A stretch of DNA of 64,000 bases. Origin: Hymenobacter baengnokdamensis. Lineage in GTDB: Bacteria > Bacteroidota > Bacteroidia > Cytophagales > Hymenobacteraceae. Below are positions 43,641-52,820 of this stretch, piece by piece. The notes below the pieces were generated by a model. The model was not told the origin of the DNA. It was given only the letters and a program-made list of their open reading frames with translations, and did not search any database. The translations under genes and the position numbers were made by a program. The stretch is taken from contig NZ_CP044285.1 in assembly GCF_008728635.1 (NCBI RefSeq), positions 3,658,001 through 3,722,000 of the forward strand, in the 5' to 3' direction. Position 1 is the first letter of the stretch, and each line of letters opens with the position of its first letter.

Positions 43641-45940
43641 GCCTACCCGACGAAAGCCTGCTCGACAGCCCGATTACGCTGACCAACTGCGACCGCGAGC
43701 CTATTCACATTCCGGGGGCCATTCAGCCCTACGGCTTTATGCTGTGCCTCGACGAGGTGACGCACCGCGTGGCCTACGCCAGCGAAAATACCCAGGCCCT
43801 GCTCGGCATCGCGCCCGAAGACCTGCTGGGCGCGGGCCTGACCAGGCTGCTGGCCCCCGAGCCGCTCGCCGGGCTCACCCAGCGCTTCGGCACGCTGACC
43901 GAAACCAGGCAGCTGGTTGGCATTCGCCTCGACGAGGTGGCCGGGAAGCCGTTTTTTAAGCTCATCCTGCACCGCTACGACCACCTGCTGTGGCTGGAAT
44001 TTGAGCCCGTGGTGGAAACGACTTCTGTTCCGCTCGACCTGGCATTTTTGAATAATGCCATGAGCCAGATGCTGGCGGCAGGCTCGGTAGCGGAGTTTTG
44101 CCAGCATACCGTGACGCAGGTGCGCGCCCTTACGGGCTTCGACCGGGTTGCCATCTACCGCTTTGAGCCCGACGAGAGCGGCCAGATAATTGCCGAAGAC
44201 CGGCACCCCGACCTCGCCCCGTGGCTCGGGCTGCACTACCCGGCTTCCGACATTCCGCAGCAGGCACGGGCCATGTACCTCAAAAACTGGCTGCGCTTTA
44301 TTCCGGATGCCGCGTATGTGCCCGCGCGGCTGGTGCCACTGCGCCCGCCCCGCACCAGCCGCCCGCCCGACATGACCTACGCCGTGCTGCGGAGCGTGTC
44401 GCCGATTCATCTCCAGTACCTGCACAACCTGGGCTCGGCGGCCACCATGACGATTTCGCTCATCCAGAACGGGCACCTTTGGGGCATGATAACCTGCCAC
44501 CACCGCACCCCCTGGCTGGTGAGCTACGAGCTGCGCGACCTGTGCGAGTTTATTGCCAAAACGTTTTCGGCTTTACTCAGCGCCAAGCAGCAGCAGGACG
44601 ACTACGCCTACCAGCTGCGCATCCGGGAGCGGCAGGTACGCTTGTTTGAGCACGTGTCGAACACGGCCAATTTCGTGGAAGGCCTTTATCGGCAAGCCAC
44701 TACGCTGCTGGATGTATTTGACTGCGGCGGGGCCGCCGTGTGCTTCGATGGCGAAATAGTTACCGTTGGCACTACGCCCACCCGGCCGCAGATTCAGGGA
44801 TTACTGGCCTGGCTGCAAGCCAACGTGACGGACGATGTGTTTCAGACCAGCTCGTACGCGGCGCTTAACCCGGACGGGCGGGCGTTTCGGGCAACGGCCA
44901 GCGGCTTCATTGCGGCCTCGCTGGCCGAGGCGCCCGGCAATTACCTGCTCTGGTTTCGGCCCGAAGTGGTGCAGACGGTAACCTGGGCCGGCCAGCACGA
45001 AAAGCCCCAGACCCTGGCCGATGGCCAGATTTTTTTGTCGCCGCGCCAGTCGTTCGAAGCCTGGAAGCAGCTGGTCGAAAACACGGCTGCGCCCTGGCAG
45101 CCCATCGAAATTCAGGCGGCCCAGGAAATCCGGCTGCATATCTCCGACGTGCGCCTGAAGGTTTTCAACGAGCTGCACGACCGCGCCCTGGCCCTGAGCC
45201 AGCTCAATACCGAGCTAGAACGCAGCAACGACGAACTCGATTCGTTTGCTTATGTGGCTTCCCACGACCTGAAGGAGCCCCTGCGCGGCATTCACAACTA
45301 CTCGCTGTTCCTGCTCGAAGACTATGCCGATAAGCTCGACGCCGAAGGCACCGGTAAGCTGCAGACGCTCGTGCGCCTGAGCCAGCGCATGGAAGGCCTG
45401 ATTGAGGGCTTGCTGCAGCTCTCGCGAGCGGGCCGCCAGGAGCTGGTTATGACGGAAGTGGACATGAATGAGCTGGTGGCCGAAGTACTCGACCTGCTGC
45501 AAATTCGCTTCGAGCAGACCCATACGCACGTAACGGTAGAAGGGCCCCTGCCCCCGGTAATGGGCGATGGGGTGCGCTTACAGGAGCTGCTCAACAACTT
45601 ACTCACCAATGCGATGAAGTATAGCGAACAGCCTATAAAGTCCGTCATTATCGGGGTGGCTGCGGCTGACGCCATCGGGCCTGAGCGGCAGGTTGATTCA
45701 GCCAGCTTCCATGTCTTCTACGTACAAGACTTTGGCATTGGAATTGACCCCCGGCATCACGACAAAATATTTAAGCTATTCAAGCGCCTGCATGCGCAGG
45801 ACAAGTATGGCGGGGGCACCGGGGCGGGCCTGGCCATCGCCAAAAAGATGGTTGAGAAGCATGGAGGCAGCCTTTGGCTTGAATCGGTGCCCGGCCAGGG
45901 GTCTACCTTCTACTTCTCGCTTCCCAAGCTCATGTCTTAA
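43637..45940 (+). CDS. bphP: Bacteriophytochrome histidine kinase
   Basis: A 767-aa red/far-red photoreceptor. PAS: the biliverdin-attaching Cys18 in LTNCDREPIHIPGAIQPYGF. GAF (about 135-310): PASDIP at 202-207, His258 in SPIHLQYLHNLG, and CHHR at 287-290. PHY (about 320-500): the tongue motif PRQSF at 469-473. Histidine kinase: coiled linker, phospho-acceptor His543 in ASHDLKEPLRG, N-box LTNAMKYSEQ, G1 DFGIGID, G2 GTGAGLAIA. Start GTG 43637 overlaps the heme oxygenase stop. The partner response regulator follows. Light-driven autophosphorylation and transfer to that regulator is the established mechanism for the family. Confidence 0.96.
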   Translation: MSLPDESLLDSPITLTNCDREPIHIPGAIQPYGFMLCLDEVTHRVAYASENTQALLGIAPEDLLGAGLTRLLAPEPLAGLTQRFGTLTETRQLVGIRLDEVAGKPFFKLILHRYDHLLWLEFEPVVETTSVPLDLAFLNNAMSQMLAAGSVAEFCQHTVTQVRALTGFDRVAIYRFEPDESGQIIAEDRHPDLAPWLGLHYPASDIPQQARAMYLKNWLRFIPDAAYVPARLVPLRPPRTSRPPDMTYAVLRSVSPIHLQYLHNLGSAATMTISLIQNGHLWGMITCHHRTPWLVSYELRDLCEFIAKTFSALLSAKQQQDDYAYQLRIRERQVRLFEHVSNTANFVEGLYRQATTLLDVFDCGGAAVCFDGEIVTVGTTPTRPQIQGLLAWLQANVTDDVFQTSSYAALNPDGRAFRATASGFIAASLAEAPGNYLLWFRPEVVQTVTWAGQHEKPQTLADGQIFLSPRQSFEAWKQLVENTAAPWQPIEIQAAQEIRLHISDVRLKVFNELHDRALALSQLNTELERSNDELDSFAYVASHDLKEPLRGIHNYSLFLLEDYADKLDAEGTGKLQTLVRLSQRMEGLIEGLLQLSRAGRQELVMTEVDMNELVAEVLDLLQIRFEQTHTHVTVEGPLPPVMGDGVRLQELLNNLLTNAMKYSEQPIKSVIIGVAAADAIGPERQVDSASFHVFYVQDFGIGIDPRHHDKIFKLFKRLHAQDKYGGGTGAGLAIAKKMVEKHGGSLWLESVPGQGSTFYFSLPKLMS

Positions 45941-45952
45941 CTGCAACCAGTC

Positions 45953-46399
45953 GTGAAAACTACCCTCCTAAAGCCCGTTCTTGTAGTAGAAGACAGTGCC
46001 GAAGATTTTACGGCCCTCGGCCGCGCATTTCGGAAAAGCTCGCTGCGAAACCCGGTGCTACGCTGCGAAGACGGCGACCAGGCGCTGCAGTACCTGCTGG
46101 GCTATGGCAAAGCCACGGGCTGGCCCGCTACCCTGCCGGCCATTGTGCTGCTCGACCTGAACCTGCCGGGCACCGATGGCCGGGCCGTGCTGGCGGCGCT
46201 GAAGCGCGATTCGCGCCTGCAGTCGATTCCGGTTATCATCCTTAGCACGTCGTCCAGCACGCGTGATATTGAGGATTGCTACCTGCTCGGGGCCAACAGC
46301 TACCTCACCAAGCCCATTGAGTATACAGCACTGGAAGAGAAAATTCGGTTGATGATTAACTACTGGCTGGGTACTTCCGAATTGCCCCGCTTAAATTAG
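45953..46399 (+). CDS. Rcp1-like single-domain response regulator
   Basis: A 148-aa stand-alone receiver domain. Acidic pocket E13/D14 (VVEDSAED), phospho-acceptor Asp68 in VLLDLNLPGTDG, Thr/Ser98-99 in ILSTSSS, and conserved Lys120 in YLTKPIEY. The form matches cyanobacterial Rcp1, the usual partner of phytochrome kinases. Start GTG 45953, 12 bp after the phytochrome stop. There is no DNA-binding domain, so the signal must pass to another protein, possibly the next kinase. Confidence 0.93.
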   Translation: MKTTLLKPVLVVEDSAEDFTALGRAFRKSSLRNPVLRCEDGDQALQYLLGYGKATGWPATLPAIVLLDLNLPGTDGRAVLAALKRDSRLQSIPVIILSTSSSTRDIEDCYLLGANSYLTKPIEYTALEEKIRLMINYWLGTSELPRLN

Positions 46400-46411
46400 G
46401 CATGCGGTTCG

Positions 46412-47617
46412 GTGAAGAAGATTCTCTTAATTGATGACAACGAGCACGACCGCCTGATGTACAGGCGGTATCTGGGCAAGCAGCTGGGACACGAGCGGGT
46501 AGAAATCGGCGAAGCAGCTTCCGGAGAGGAAGCAGTGGCTGTGTTTAAGCAGCTGAATCCGGACTGCGTGCTGCTGGACTACAACCTGCCCGACACCGAT
46601 GGCCTCGACTTATTGCGGGAGCTGCAAAAGCTCGCGGCCGCTAACACACTGTGCGTGGTGATGATAACGGGTGGCGGCAACGAGCAGCTGGCCGTGAGCG
46701 CCCTCATGGCCGGGGCCCTCGACTACCTCGTGAAGCAGCAGTTTGACGCCGAGCTGCTGGGTAAAACCGTGCGCCACGCCATCGAAAAGAACGAGTGGCG
46801 GCAGTACCAGAGCCGCTACCACCACGAGCTACAGGGAGTCAATCAGCAGCTGCGCGAGTCGCTGGATGCGCTGGAAGAAACGCGCCGCGAAATCAGCGCA
46901 AAAAATGCGCTGCTTACGGCTGCCAATCAGCAGCTGGCCCGCACCAACGCCGACCTCGACAACTTCGTGTACGCGGCCTCCCACGACCTCAAGCAACCAG
47001 TTAACAACCTGTACGGCTTGTTTGAGGAGCTGCGGCGCTCAGCCGATTTTCACGACCCGGCCGCCGCCAAGATGTGGCAGCTGGTCGATGATTCGCTCAG
47101 CGTGCTGGCTACCACTATTACCGACCTGGCTACCGTGGTGCAGGTAGAGCGCCAGCCGGCCGAGCTGCCCAAGGAGCTCGTGGCCCTGGCCGACGTAGCG
47201 GCCGAAGTGCAGCAAACGCTGCACATTCAACTCCTGAATACTCACGGCGTTATTCAAACCGACTTTGCTGAGCTACCGCTGGTACAGTACGTGCACAGCA
47301 ACCTGCGCACGATACTGCTCAACCTGGTTGGCAATGCGTTGAAGTACCGCCACCCTGCGCGCGTGCCGCTGGTGCAGATACGCACCCGCTCGCTGGCAGG
47401 CGGCCCGGTGCTGGAAGTGCAGGACAATGGCCTGGGCATCGACCTTGAGCAGCACGGTGCGGAGCTGTTTCAGCTTTTCCGGCGGTTTCACCCCGAGGCG
47501 GCCGCTGGCACCGGCGTAGGGCTGTTTCTGGTAAACCGCCTGGTTGTTATCCACGGTGGGCACATCGAAGTAGCCAGCGAGCCAGGTTGCGGCACTACCT
47601 TCAGCGTGTTTTTATAG
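46412..47617 (+). CDS. Hybrid receiver-histidine kinase
   Basis: A 401-aa protein with an N-terminal receiver (D8/D9, phospho-acceptor D56 in CVLLDYNLPDTDG, T86 in MITGG, K108 in DYLVKQQ). A coiled coil follows at about 125-185 (ELQGVNQQLRESLDALEETR). A HisKA domain has His191 in AASHDLKQPVNNLYG, then HATPase boxes NLVGNALKYRHP, EVQDNGLGID and GTGVGLFLVNRLV. Start GTG 46412, 12 bp after the upstream regulator. The order REC-coil-kinase suggests a kinase gated by phosphorylation of its own receiver, placing it downstream of the phytochrome. Confidence 0.92.
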   Translation: MKKILLIDDNEHDRLMYRRYLGKQLGHERVEIGEAASGEEAVAVFKQLNPDCVLLDYNLPDTDGLDLLRELQKLAAANTLCVVMITGGGNEQLAVSALMAGALDYLVKQQFDAELLGKTVRHAIEKNEWRQYQSRYHHELQGVNQQLRESLDALEETRREISAKNALLTAANQQLARTNADLDNFVYAASHDLKQPVNNLYGLFEELRRSADFHDPAAAKMWQLVDDSLSVLATTITDLATVVQVERQPAELPKELVALADVAAEVQQTLHIQLLNTHGVIQTDFAELPLVQYVHSNLRTILLNLVGNALKYRHPARVPLVQIRTRSLAGGPVLEVQDNGLGIDLEQHGAELFQLFRRFHPEAAAGTGVGLFLVNRLVVIHGGHIEVASEPGCGTTFSVFL

Positions 47618-47667
47618 GAGTCGCCGTTTCCCAAAGCTGCCGGGATGCATCGGCCACGCTCATCCTC

Positions 47668-48810
47668 ATGCTTTCTGAACCTACTTATCTAGCGGCCCGC
47701 ATAGTTGCTCCGGCCCTGGCGGTGCATTTTGCCCAGCACTGGGCCGAGGTCGCCCGCCTGGGTTCCGGCATTCAGCCGGCTCCGCCAACGGCATCCCTGC
47801 TCGAAGCCCTTATCGACGTGGCTTTTTGGGCCAGCCTACGGCGCGAGGAAGGGCGCCCGCCGCGCATTTCGCTGGCGCTGCTCGACCCCACTGCCGCCAG
47901 CCAGCCTCTACTGTTCAGCCACCGGCTACGCCTTACCCCGCAGGTACTTAGCAAGCTGGCGCCGGCAGTAGAGCACCCCGGCATTCACCTCGGAGTCGGC
48001 TGCGACGAGGAGGGGCTCTACATCTGGGGCACGGCCAGCCAGGTGCCGCCGGTTTGCTTTGTGCTGGAGGTGGTTGAGCCTGGGCTGCTGGTAGCAAAGC
48101 ACCGCCGGGCCGACGGCTTCGGCAAGTTTAGCAACGTGGCAGTGTTGCGCGGCGACCAGATACGGATAGTTGACGAAGAAACCCAGGGGCTTGCCGATTA
48201 TCCGGCGTTGCGGGCCTCGCTGCCGGCCATACCGTGCCGGGCCAGCGAGCCCGGCCGCGCTACGGTAGACGTACTACTGGAGCTGGCCCGCGCCATGCGG
48301 GCGCACGGGCGGGGCGGCCTGCTGCTGCTCGTGCCGCCTGGCTCCGCTACCTGGCGCACCTCCGTCGTAGCCCCGCTGGGCTACCCGCTAGCCCCAGCCT
48401 ACAACTCTATCGCGGCCCTGCTGGCCAGCCCCGACCGCACACCCCGCGACTGGCAACAAAACCTATTGGATGCCATTGAGATAGTGGGCGGCTTTACGGC
48501 CGTGGATGGCGCCACCGTACTCACGCGACACTACGAGCTGCTGGCTTTCGGCGCCAAAGTAACGCGCCGCGCCGACAGCACGCCCGTTGAGCAGCTGGTA
48601 GTAACCGAGCCCGTGATAGGCCGGAGCGCAGCGCTTGTGCACCCGGCCAAAAACGGGGGCACCCGTCACCTGGCCGCCGCCCAGTTTGTGCACGACCAAC
48701 ACGAAGCCGTGGCGCTGGTAGCCTCGCAGGATGGCAATTTTACCGTTTTTTCGTGGTCAGAAAACATGCAGCTGGTTCATGCGCACCGCATCGACGTGCT
48801 CCTCCTCTGA
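47668..48810 (+). CDS. DAC-like (diadenylate-cyclase-fold) sensor domain protein
   Basis: A 380-aa protein closing the phytochrome operon, 50 bp after the hybrid kinase. The N-terminal 230 residues have no domain I can name (MLSEPTYLAARIVAPALAVHFAQHW; SLALLDPTAASQPLLFSHRLRLTPQ). The C-terminal part resembles the DisA/CdaA diadenylate cyclase fold: GRGGLLLLVPPG (first strand), IVGGFTAVDGATVLT with the DGA motif, and GGTRHLAAAQF with the ATP-handling TRH motif (RHL where active enzymes have RHR), then AVALVASQDGNFTVFSW. It fits the 'DACNV' type of predicted sensor or signalling domain. Whether it makes, binds or degrades a nucleotide is unknown. Confidence 0.8.
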   Translation: MLSEPTYLAARIVAPALAVHFAQHWAEVARLGSGIQPAPPTASLLEALIDVAFWASLRREEGRPPRISLALLDPTAASQPLLFSHRLRLTPQVLSKLAPAVEHPGIHLGVGCDEEGLYIWGTASQVPPVCFVLEVVEPGLLVAKHRRADGFGKFSNVAVLRGDQIRIVDEETQGLADYPALRASLPAIPCRASEPGRATVDVLLELARAMRAHGRGGLLLLVPPGSATWRTSVVAPLGYPLAPAYNSIAALLASPDRTPRDWQQNLLDAIEIVGGFTAVDGATVLTRHYELLAFGAKVTRRADSTPVEQLVVTEPVIGRSAALVHPAKNGGTRHLAAAQFVHDQHEAVALVASQDGNFTVFSWSENMQLVHAHRIDVLLL

Positions 48811-48914
48811 TTCTTGGATTTTTACTTAAGCGCGAATAACTCAATCGCCCTGAGCTGCCACCCGTCAGCTTCTTATAAGCGGCTAACGACCAGTTTACTT
48901 ACTGCGCAGCTGCG

Positions 48915-49334
48915 CTAGCTAGACTGCATCAGCAGCCAGCTGATGGCCGTTTCCTCCCTGTCGAACGAGCGGTAGCGCAGGGGCAGCTCCGGCGTACTGG
49001 TGGTAATATAGGACGTAGCCAGCCGGGTCAGCAGGTTGCTGGCCACTACCACTGCGCCAAAGCGATAGTGGCTCTCCTTCACGGCATTGGGTAGCCACAC
49101 CGTGCTTATCCACTGCTGCTCCTGAGGCGTGAAAGGCCGCATAGACAACTGATTCACTAATATCCGCTCCCAGCCGTAACGCTGCAATGCGGCGGCGGCG
49201 GTTGTAAACATTGCGCAGGTGTCGTCAAACGCCCGAGGATGCTTGCTCCAGCTAAGACGCAAAAAGCCAGCCGGGTCGGCAATAACCTGCCCGGCCATAT
49301 TATGAAGCAGCAGCGCTGAAGTAGAAGTTGACAC
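48915..49334 (-). CDS. Hypothetical STAS/SpoIIAA-like small protein
   Basis: A 139-aa protein, possibly starting at GTG 49334 (ATG 49298 is an alternative). The order ADPAGFLRLSWSKHPRAFDD, then a helix with a conserved-looking Tyr-Gly-Trp (AALQRYGWERILVNQ), ISTVWLPNAVKESHYRFGAVVV, and the end YRSFDREETAISWLLMQS, resembles STAS/SpoIIAA-like folds common in Hymenobacter-type genomes. No catalytic residues are evident. It is convergent with the DAC-like gene. Function unknown. Confidence 0.68.
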   Translation of the reverse strand: MSTSTSALLLHNMAGQVIADPAGFLRLSWSKHPRAFDDTCAMFTTAAAALQRYGWERILVNQLSMRPFTPQEQQWISTVWLPNAVKESHYRFGAVVVASNLLTRLATSYITTSTPELPLRYRSFDREETAISWLLMQSS

Positions 49335-49575
49335 GCAAGGCAGTAATATGTCAGAACAAAATAATCAATCCGTTAGCAAGAAATACAAGTAAAAGCTGCT
49401 GCTTTATCAAGAATCTTTTTAGCAGGCCGGCAGAGGAGGACAACCTGCCACAAACCTACCACGCAGCTTTACTTCTTGGTTAGCTGTACCTCGATAGCAA
49501 GTTATAAAATATATTTATAATATATAATAATTTTACAATAATACAAGCCTGATTCCGCCTGCTCATCAGCAGCTA

Positions 49576-52014
49576 CTACTTGAGCACGGCCAGCGTTACG
49601 CCATCGCCGCCGCGGTCGGCGTGCTCATCGCCCACGCTGGCCACGGCGCGGGTTTGGCGCAGGTAGTCGCGGGCTACCTGGCGCAGCACGCCGTTGCCAC
49701 GCCCGTGCAGAATTTTTATTTCCGGAATGCCAAACATCACCGCATCATCCACAAACGACATGAGCTTGGTGAGCGCGTCTTCGGCCCGCTCGCCGCGCAG
49801 GTCGAGCGTGGGGCTGAAGCCGGCCATGCGGCCCGTGAGGTCGAGGCTTTGGCCGCTGTAGTTGGCGGCCGCCGTCTTGCGGGCGGCGGCTTCGCGCTCG
49901 CGCACTTCAGTACGGCTCAGCTTTTCGAGCTGCGCCACTTTCACCAGCGTTTTCAGGCCGCCAAAGAGCACTTCGGCAGTTTTGCCCTTCACGCTTACGA
50001 CCTCGCCGTGGCCGTCCTGACCCAGAATGGCCACGCGGTCGCCGGCTTGCAGCCCGCTAGTCTCGGCCAGCTCGCGGGTGGGCCGGGCTTTGGGCGGCTC
50101 TATTTGCAGCTCCTTGCGCACGAAGGTGTCGAGCTTCTCGCGGGCCTGCTTGGTGGTTTCCTTGTCGGCCTGCGAGCGGCGGATTTCGCCAATGGTGGCC
50201 TCAATCTGCTGATTGGTATCCTTGAGCAGCTTCTTGGCCTGCTGCTTGGCGTCGCGCAGGGTTTCGTTGCGGGTTTCTTCGAGGTGCTGCTTCAGCTCCT
50301 GGTATTCCTGGGCGGCGCGCTTGAGGCGGCCTTGCTGCTTTTCAGTGTCGCGCAGCTTAGTTTCGAGCTCGGTCTTATCCTTTTCGAGGCCTTCGAGCAG
50401 GCGGTCGTAGCGGATTTTGTCTTTCCCCACCAGCTGCGAGGCGCGCTCGACGAGCTGCCGGGGCAGGCCAATCTTGCGGGCAATCTCGATGGCAAACGAT
50501 GAGCCCGGCTTGCCGATTTCGAGGCGATAGAGCGGCTGCAGGCGCTCGGGGTCGTAGCGCATGGCCCCGTTCACGAGGCCTGGCGTGCGCTCGGCGAAGT
50601 TCTTGAGGTTGGTGTAGTGCGTCGTGATTACCCCAAAAGCGCGGGCCTGGTTGAGCTGCTCCAGCACGGCTTCGGCAATGGCGCCGCCCAGGCTGGGCTC
50701 GGTGCCGGTGCCAAACTCGTCAATCAGCACCAGACTTTTTTTGTTGGCCACGGTCACGAACTGCTTCATGGCCAGCAGGTGCGACGAGTAAGTCGAAAGG
50801 TCATTTTCGAGGCTTTGCTCATCGCCGATATCCAGCAGAATATCCTCAAACATGCCGGCTTCGGAATAGTCATCGCACGGAATAAGCAACCCGCACTGCA
50901 GCATGTACTGCACCAGCCCCACCGTTTTGAGCGACACCGACTTGCCGCCCGCGTTGGGGCCCGAGATAACGAGAATCCGCTTTTCGGGCGTCAGCTCAAT
51001 GTCGAGCGGCACCACTTCGCGCTGCTCGGCGTCTTTGCCGGCCGCTTTGTTTTGCTCTTTAAAGGTGAGGGCCAGCACCGGGTGGCGCACGCCGCGCCAG
51101 CGCAGCAGCGGCCGGCTGCTCAGTTCGGGCAGCTGGGCGTCCAGCTCGCGGGCCAGCCGGGCTTTGGCCCGAATAAAATCGAGCAGCCCGAGGTAGCCAT
51201 AGGCCTTGCGCAGGTCGGGCAGGTGGGGCCGCAGCTGGTCGGTGAGGCTGGTGAGAATGCGAATCAGCTCGCGCTGATAGGCATTTTCCAGGTCCTTGAT
51301 ATCGTTGTTCAGCTCAAATACTTCGGAAGGCTCAATAAACACGGTCTGCCCCGATGCGCTTTCATCGTGAATCAGGCCGCGCACCCGGCGCTTGTGCTCG
51401 GCAATGACGGGCAGCACCAGGCGCCCACCCCGAATGGTGGGCTCGGCATCGCCCGGAATCCAGCCTTCGCTTTTGGCGTGGCGCAGCACGCTGGCAATCT
51501 GCTTGCGCAGCTGGCCCTGGCGCTGAATCAGCTCCTGGCGCACCTGGCGCAGCAGCGGCGAGGCATCGTCGCGCACCTGGCCTTCGTCATCTACTACTTT
51601 ATCCATGGCGGCCAGCAGGTTGCGGTCGGCCTGAATGCCAATGCCCAGCAGGCGCAGGTTGGGGTACAGGTTTTCGGGGGCGTGGGTAAAGAAAGTAAGC
51701 GCGGCCCGAATGGTGCGCAGGCTCATCTTCACCTCAAAAAACGCCGCTACGTCGAGGTAAGCGCCCGGCAGCGAGGCCCGCTTGAGGTGCACCGTCACGT
51801 CGTGGTAGTGCGCCCCCGGAAACTCTGAGCCGCCGGCCAGCAGCTGCCGAAACTCGTCGGTCTGGGCCAGCAGCTTGCTCAGCTGCTCGTGGTTGGTATT
51901 AAACTGCATCTTGGCCACGTACTGCCGGCCCAGGGCCGAAAGGCAGAGCTGCTCCAGCAGCTCGCGCAGGGTGGCGAAGCCGATTTTGGCTTCAAAGTTC
52001 TGGGGTACTAACAA
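49576..52014 (-). CDS. mutS2: Endonuclease MutS2
   Basis: An 812-aa MutS-family protein that suppresses homologous recombination and/or splits stalled ribosomes. The N-terminal MLVPQNFEAKIGFATLRELLEQLCLS matches the family start. Core and clamp follow, then the ATPase with Walker A GPNAGGKSVSLK, Walker B SLVLIDEFGTGTEPSLGG and signature segments. A long coiled coil comes next (about 520-640). The C-terminal Smr nuclease domain has LDLRGERAEDAL and the HGRGNGVLR motif. No ATG occurs in frame at the start; TTG 52014 is used, and an in-frame TAG lies 24 bp upstream. A TACCTTTG box at 52050-52057 (minus) is a likely promoter. Confidence 0.95.
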   Translation of the reverse strand: MLVPQNFEAKIGFATLRELLEQLCLSALGRQYVAKMQFNTNHEQLSKLLAQTDEFRQLLAGGSEFPGAHYHDVTVHLKRASLPGAYLDVAAFFEVKMSLRTIRAALTFFTHAPENLYPNLRLLGIGIQADRNLLAAMDKVVDDEGQVRDDASPLLRQVRQELIQRQGQLRKQIASVLRHAKSEGWIPGDAEPTIRGGRLVLPVIAEHKRRVRGLIHDESASGQTVFIEPSEVFELNNDIKDLENAYQRELIRILTSLTDQLRPHLPDLRKAYGYLGLLDFIRAKARLARELDAQLPELSSRPLLRWRGVRHPVLALTFKEQNKAAGKDAEQREVVPLDIELTPEKRILVISGPNAGGKSVSLKTVGLVQYMLQCGLLIPCDDYSEAGMFEDILLDIGDEQSLENDLSTYSSHLLAMKQFVTVANKKSLVLIDEFGTGTEPSLGGAIAEAVLEQLNQARAFGVITTHYTNLKNFAERTPGLVNGAMRYDPERLQPLYRLEIGKPGSSFAIEIARKIGLPRQLVERASQLVGKDKIRYDRLLEGLEKDKTELETKLRDTEKQQGRLKRAAQEYQELKQHLEETRNETLRDAKQQAKKLLKDTNQQIEATIGEIRRSQADKETTKQAREKLDTFVRKELQIEPPKARPTRELAETSGLQAGDRVAILGQDGHGEVVSVKGKTAEVLFGGLKTLVKVAQLEKLSRTEVREREAAARKTAAANYSGQSLDLTGRMAGFSPTLDLRGERAEDALTKLMSFVDDAVMFGIPEIKILHGRGNGVLRQVARDYLRQTRAVASVGDEHADRGGDGVTLAVLK

Positions 52015-52103
52015 ATCGACTACGGGCGGGGAATCTGACTAACTGGCCGCAAAGGTAAAACAGCAATGAGGGCGGGAAGATTCGGCTTAATCGTGCCTGT
52101 TTC

Positions 52104-52802
52104 CTAAGAAGTTATTTTGCGCCGAGCGCTAGCTGCAAGCCACGCTCCCAAATAAATCAAATAATTACTATACACCATTAACAAACTACCTGGTCGCTTA
52201 GTATGGGTACCGGTAAGCAAATCAAAGGTGACCATGCCTATCAGCACAGTCATTGCCACGAGTAGCCAAGTAGAAATACTTTTCTCAAAAAAGCTTTTTT
52301 CCCGTGTAACCACCGGTATCACACCTTCTTCCTGCTGTTGAGTAAGCTTGGTTGCGAATGCGGCTACCATACCAGCAAAATCGCCAACTTTAGTCAGCTT
52401 GCTATTCGACCGGATTTTCAGCCGCTCGTTGTTCGTCAAGGTTATACGCAGCTCTTCCGCATCATTAAAACTTTGGTAGCGATAAGCGCGGATAGTATCG
52501 TAAGGAATTACCAGTAATTCTCTATCTTGGTCAACCACCTGTACTGCTGTGTCTGATAGAAGTACCTTAGCCGATACAATAACCAGCTTTTTATAAGCTC
52601 GGTATCCTAGCCAGCCTCCGCCGCCAAGCACTGCAACCATGTAGGCTCCCGCCAACCAAGGGCCGGTTATCATTCCGGTTGCTATCCCCCCAAAGGCAAT
52701 TCCGAACAGGGCAAAGATGCCAAGCAATGGAATAACTACTAAACTGGCACCTCTGGCCGGGTCGAAAAGCTGTAGCTTGAATGCGGCTGGAGTGCTGCTC
52801 AT
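52104..52802 (-). CDS. Hypothetical membrane protein with PH-like soluble part
   Basis: A 232-aa protein. Hydrophobic segments lie at about 23-42 (LVVIPLLGIFALFGIAFGG), 47-66, 175-195 (WLLVAMTVLIGMVTFDLL) and 208-224. Between them is a soluble region that looks like a membrane-associated PH-like (bPH) fold (KVLLSDTAVQVVDQDRELLVIPYDTIRAYRYQSF; ELRITLTNNERLKIRS). No named family recognised. ATG 52802 follows a TATATTTG box by four bases. It lies between mutS2 and the TIGR02757 gene on the same strand, with its own promoter. Confidence 0.75.
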   Translation of the reverse strand: MSSTPAAFKLQLFDPARGASLVVIPLLGIFALFGIAFGGIATGMITGPWLAGAYMVAVLGGGGWLGYRAYKKLVIVSAKVLLSDTAVQVVDQDRELLVIPYDTIRAYRYQSFNDAEELRITLTNNERLKIRSNSKLTKVGDFAGMVAAFATKLTQQQEEGVIPVVTREKSFFEKSISTWLLVAMTVLIGMVTFDLLTGTHTKRPGSLLMVYSNYLIYLGAWLAASARRKITS

Positions 52803-52806
52803 CACA

Positions 52807-52814
52807 CAAATATA
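52807..52814 (-). promoter_or_regulatory. TATATTTG promoter box 4 nt before the ATG at 52802
   Basis: A full match to TAnnTTTG, separated from the ATG by TGTG only. Confidence 0.6.
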
Positions 52815-52820
52815 GATAAA

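Noticed and set aside
49621..50502. Long open frame antisense to mutS2
   Set aside because: It is an artefact of GC-rich codon use opposite a clear MutS2 coding frame; its composition is Leu/Ala/Gly/Arg-biased and it has no domain.
50617..51828. 403-codon open frame antisense to mutS2
   Set aside because: It mirrors the MutS2 ATPase region; there is no family match and no promoter box before it.
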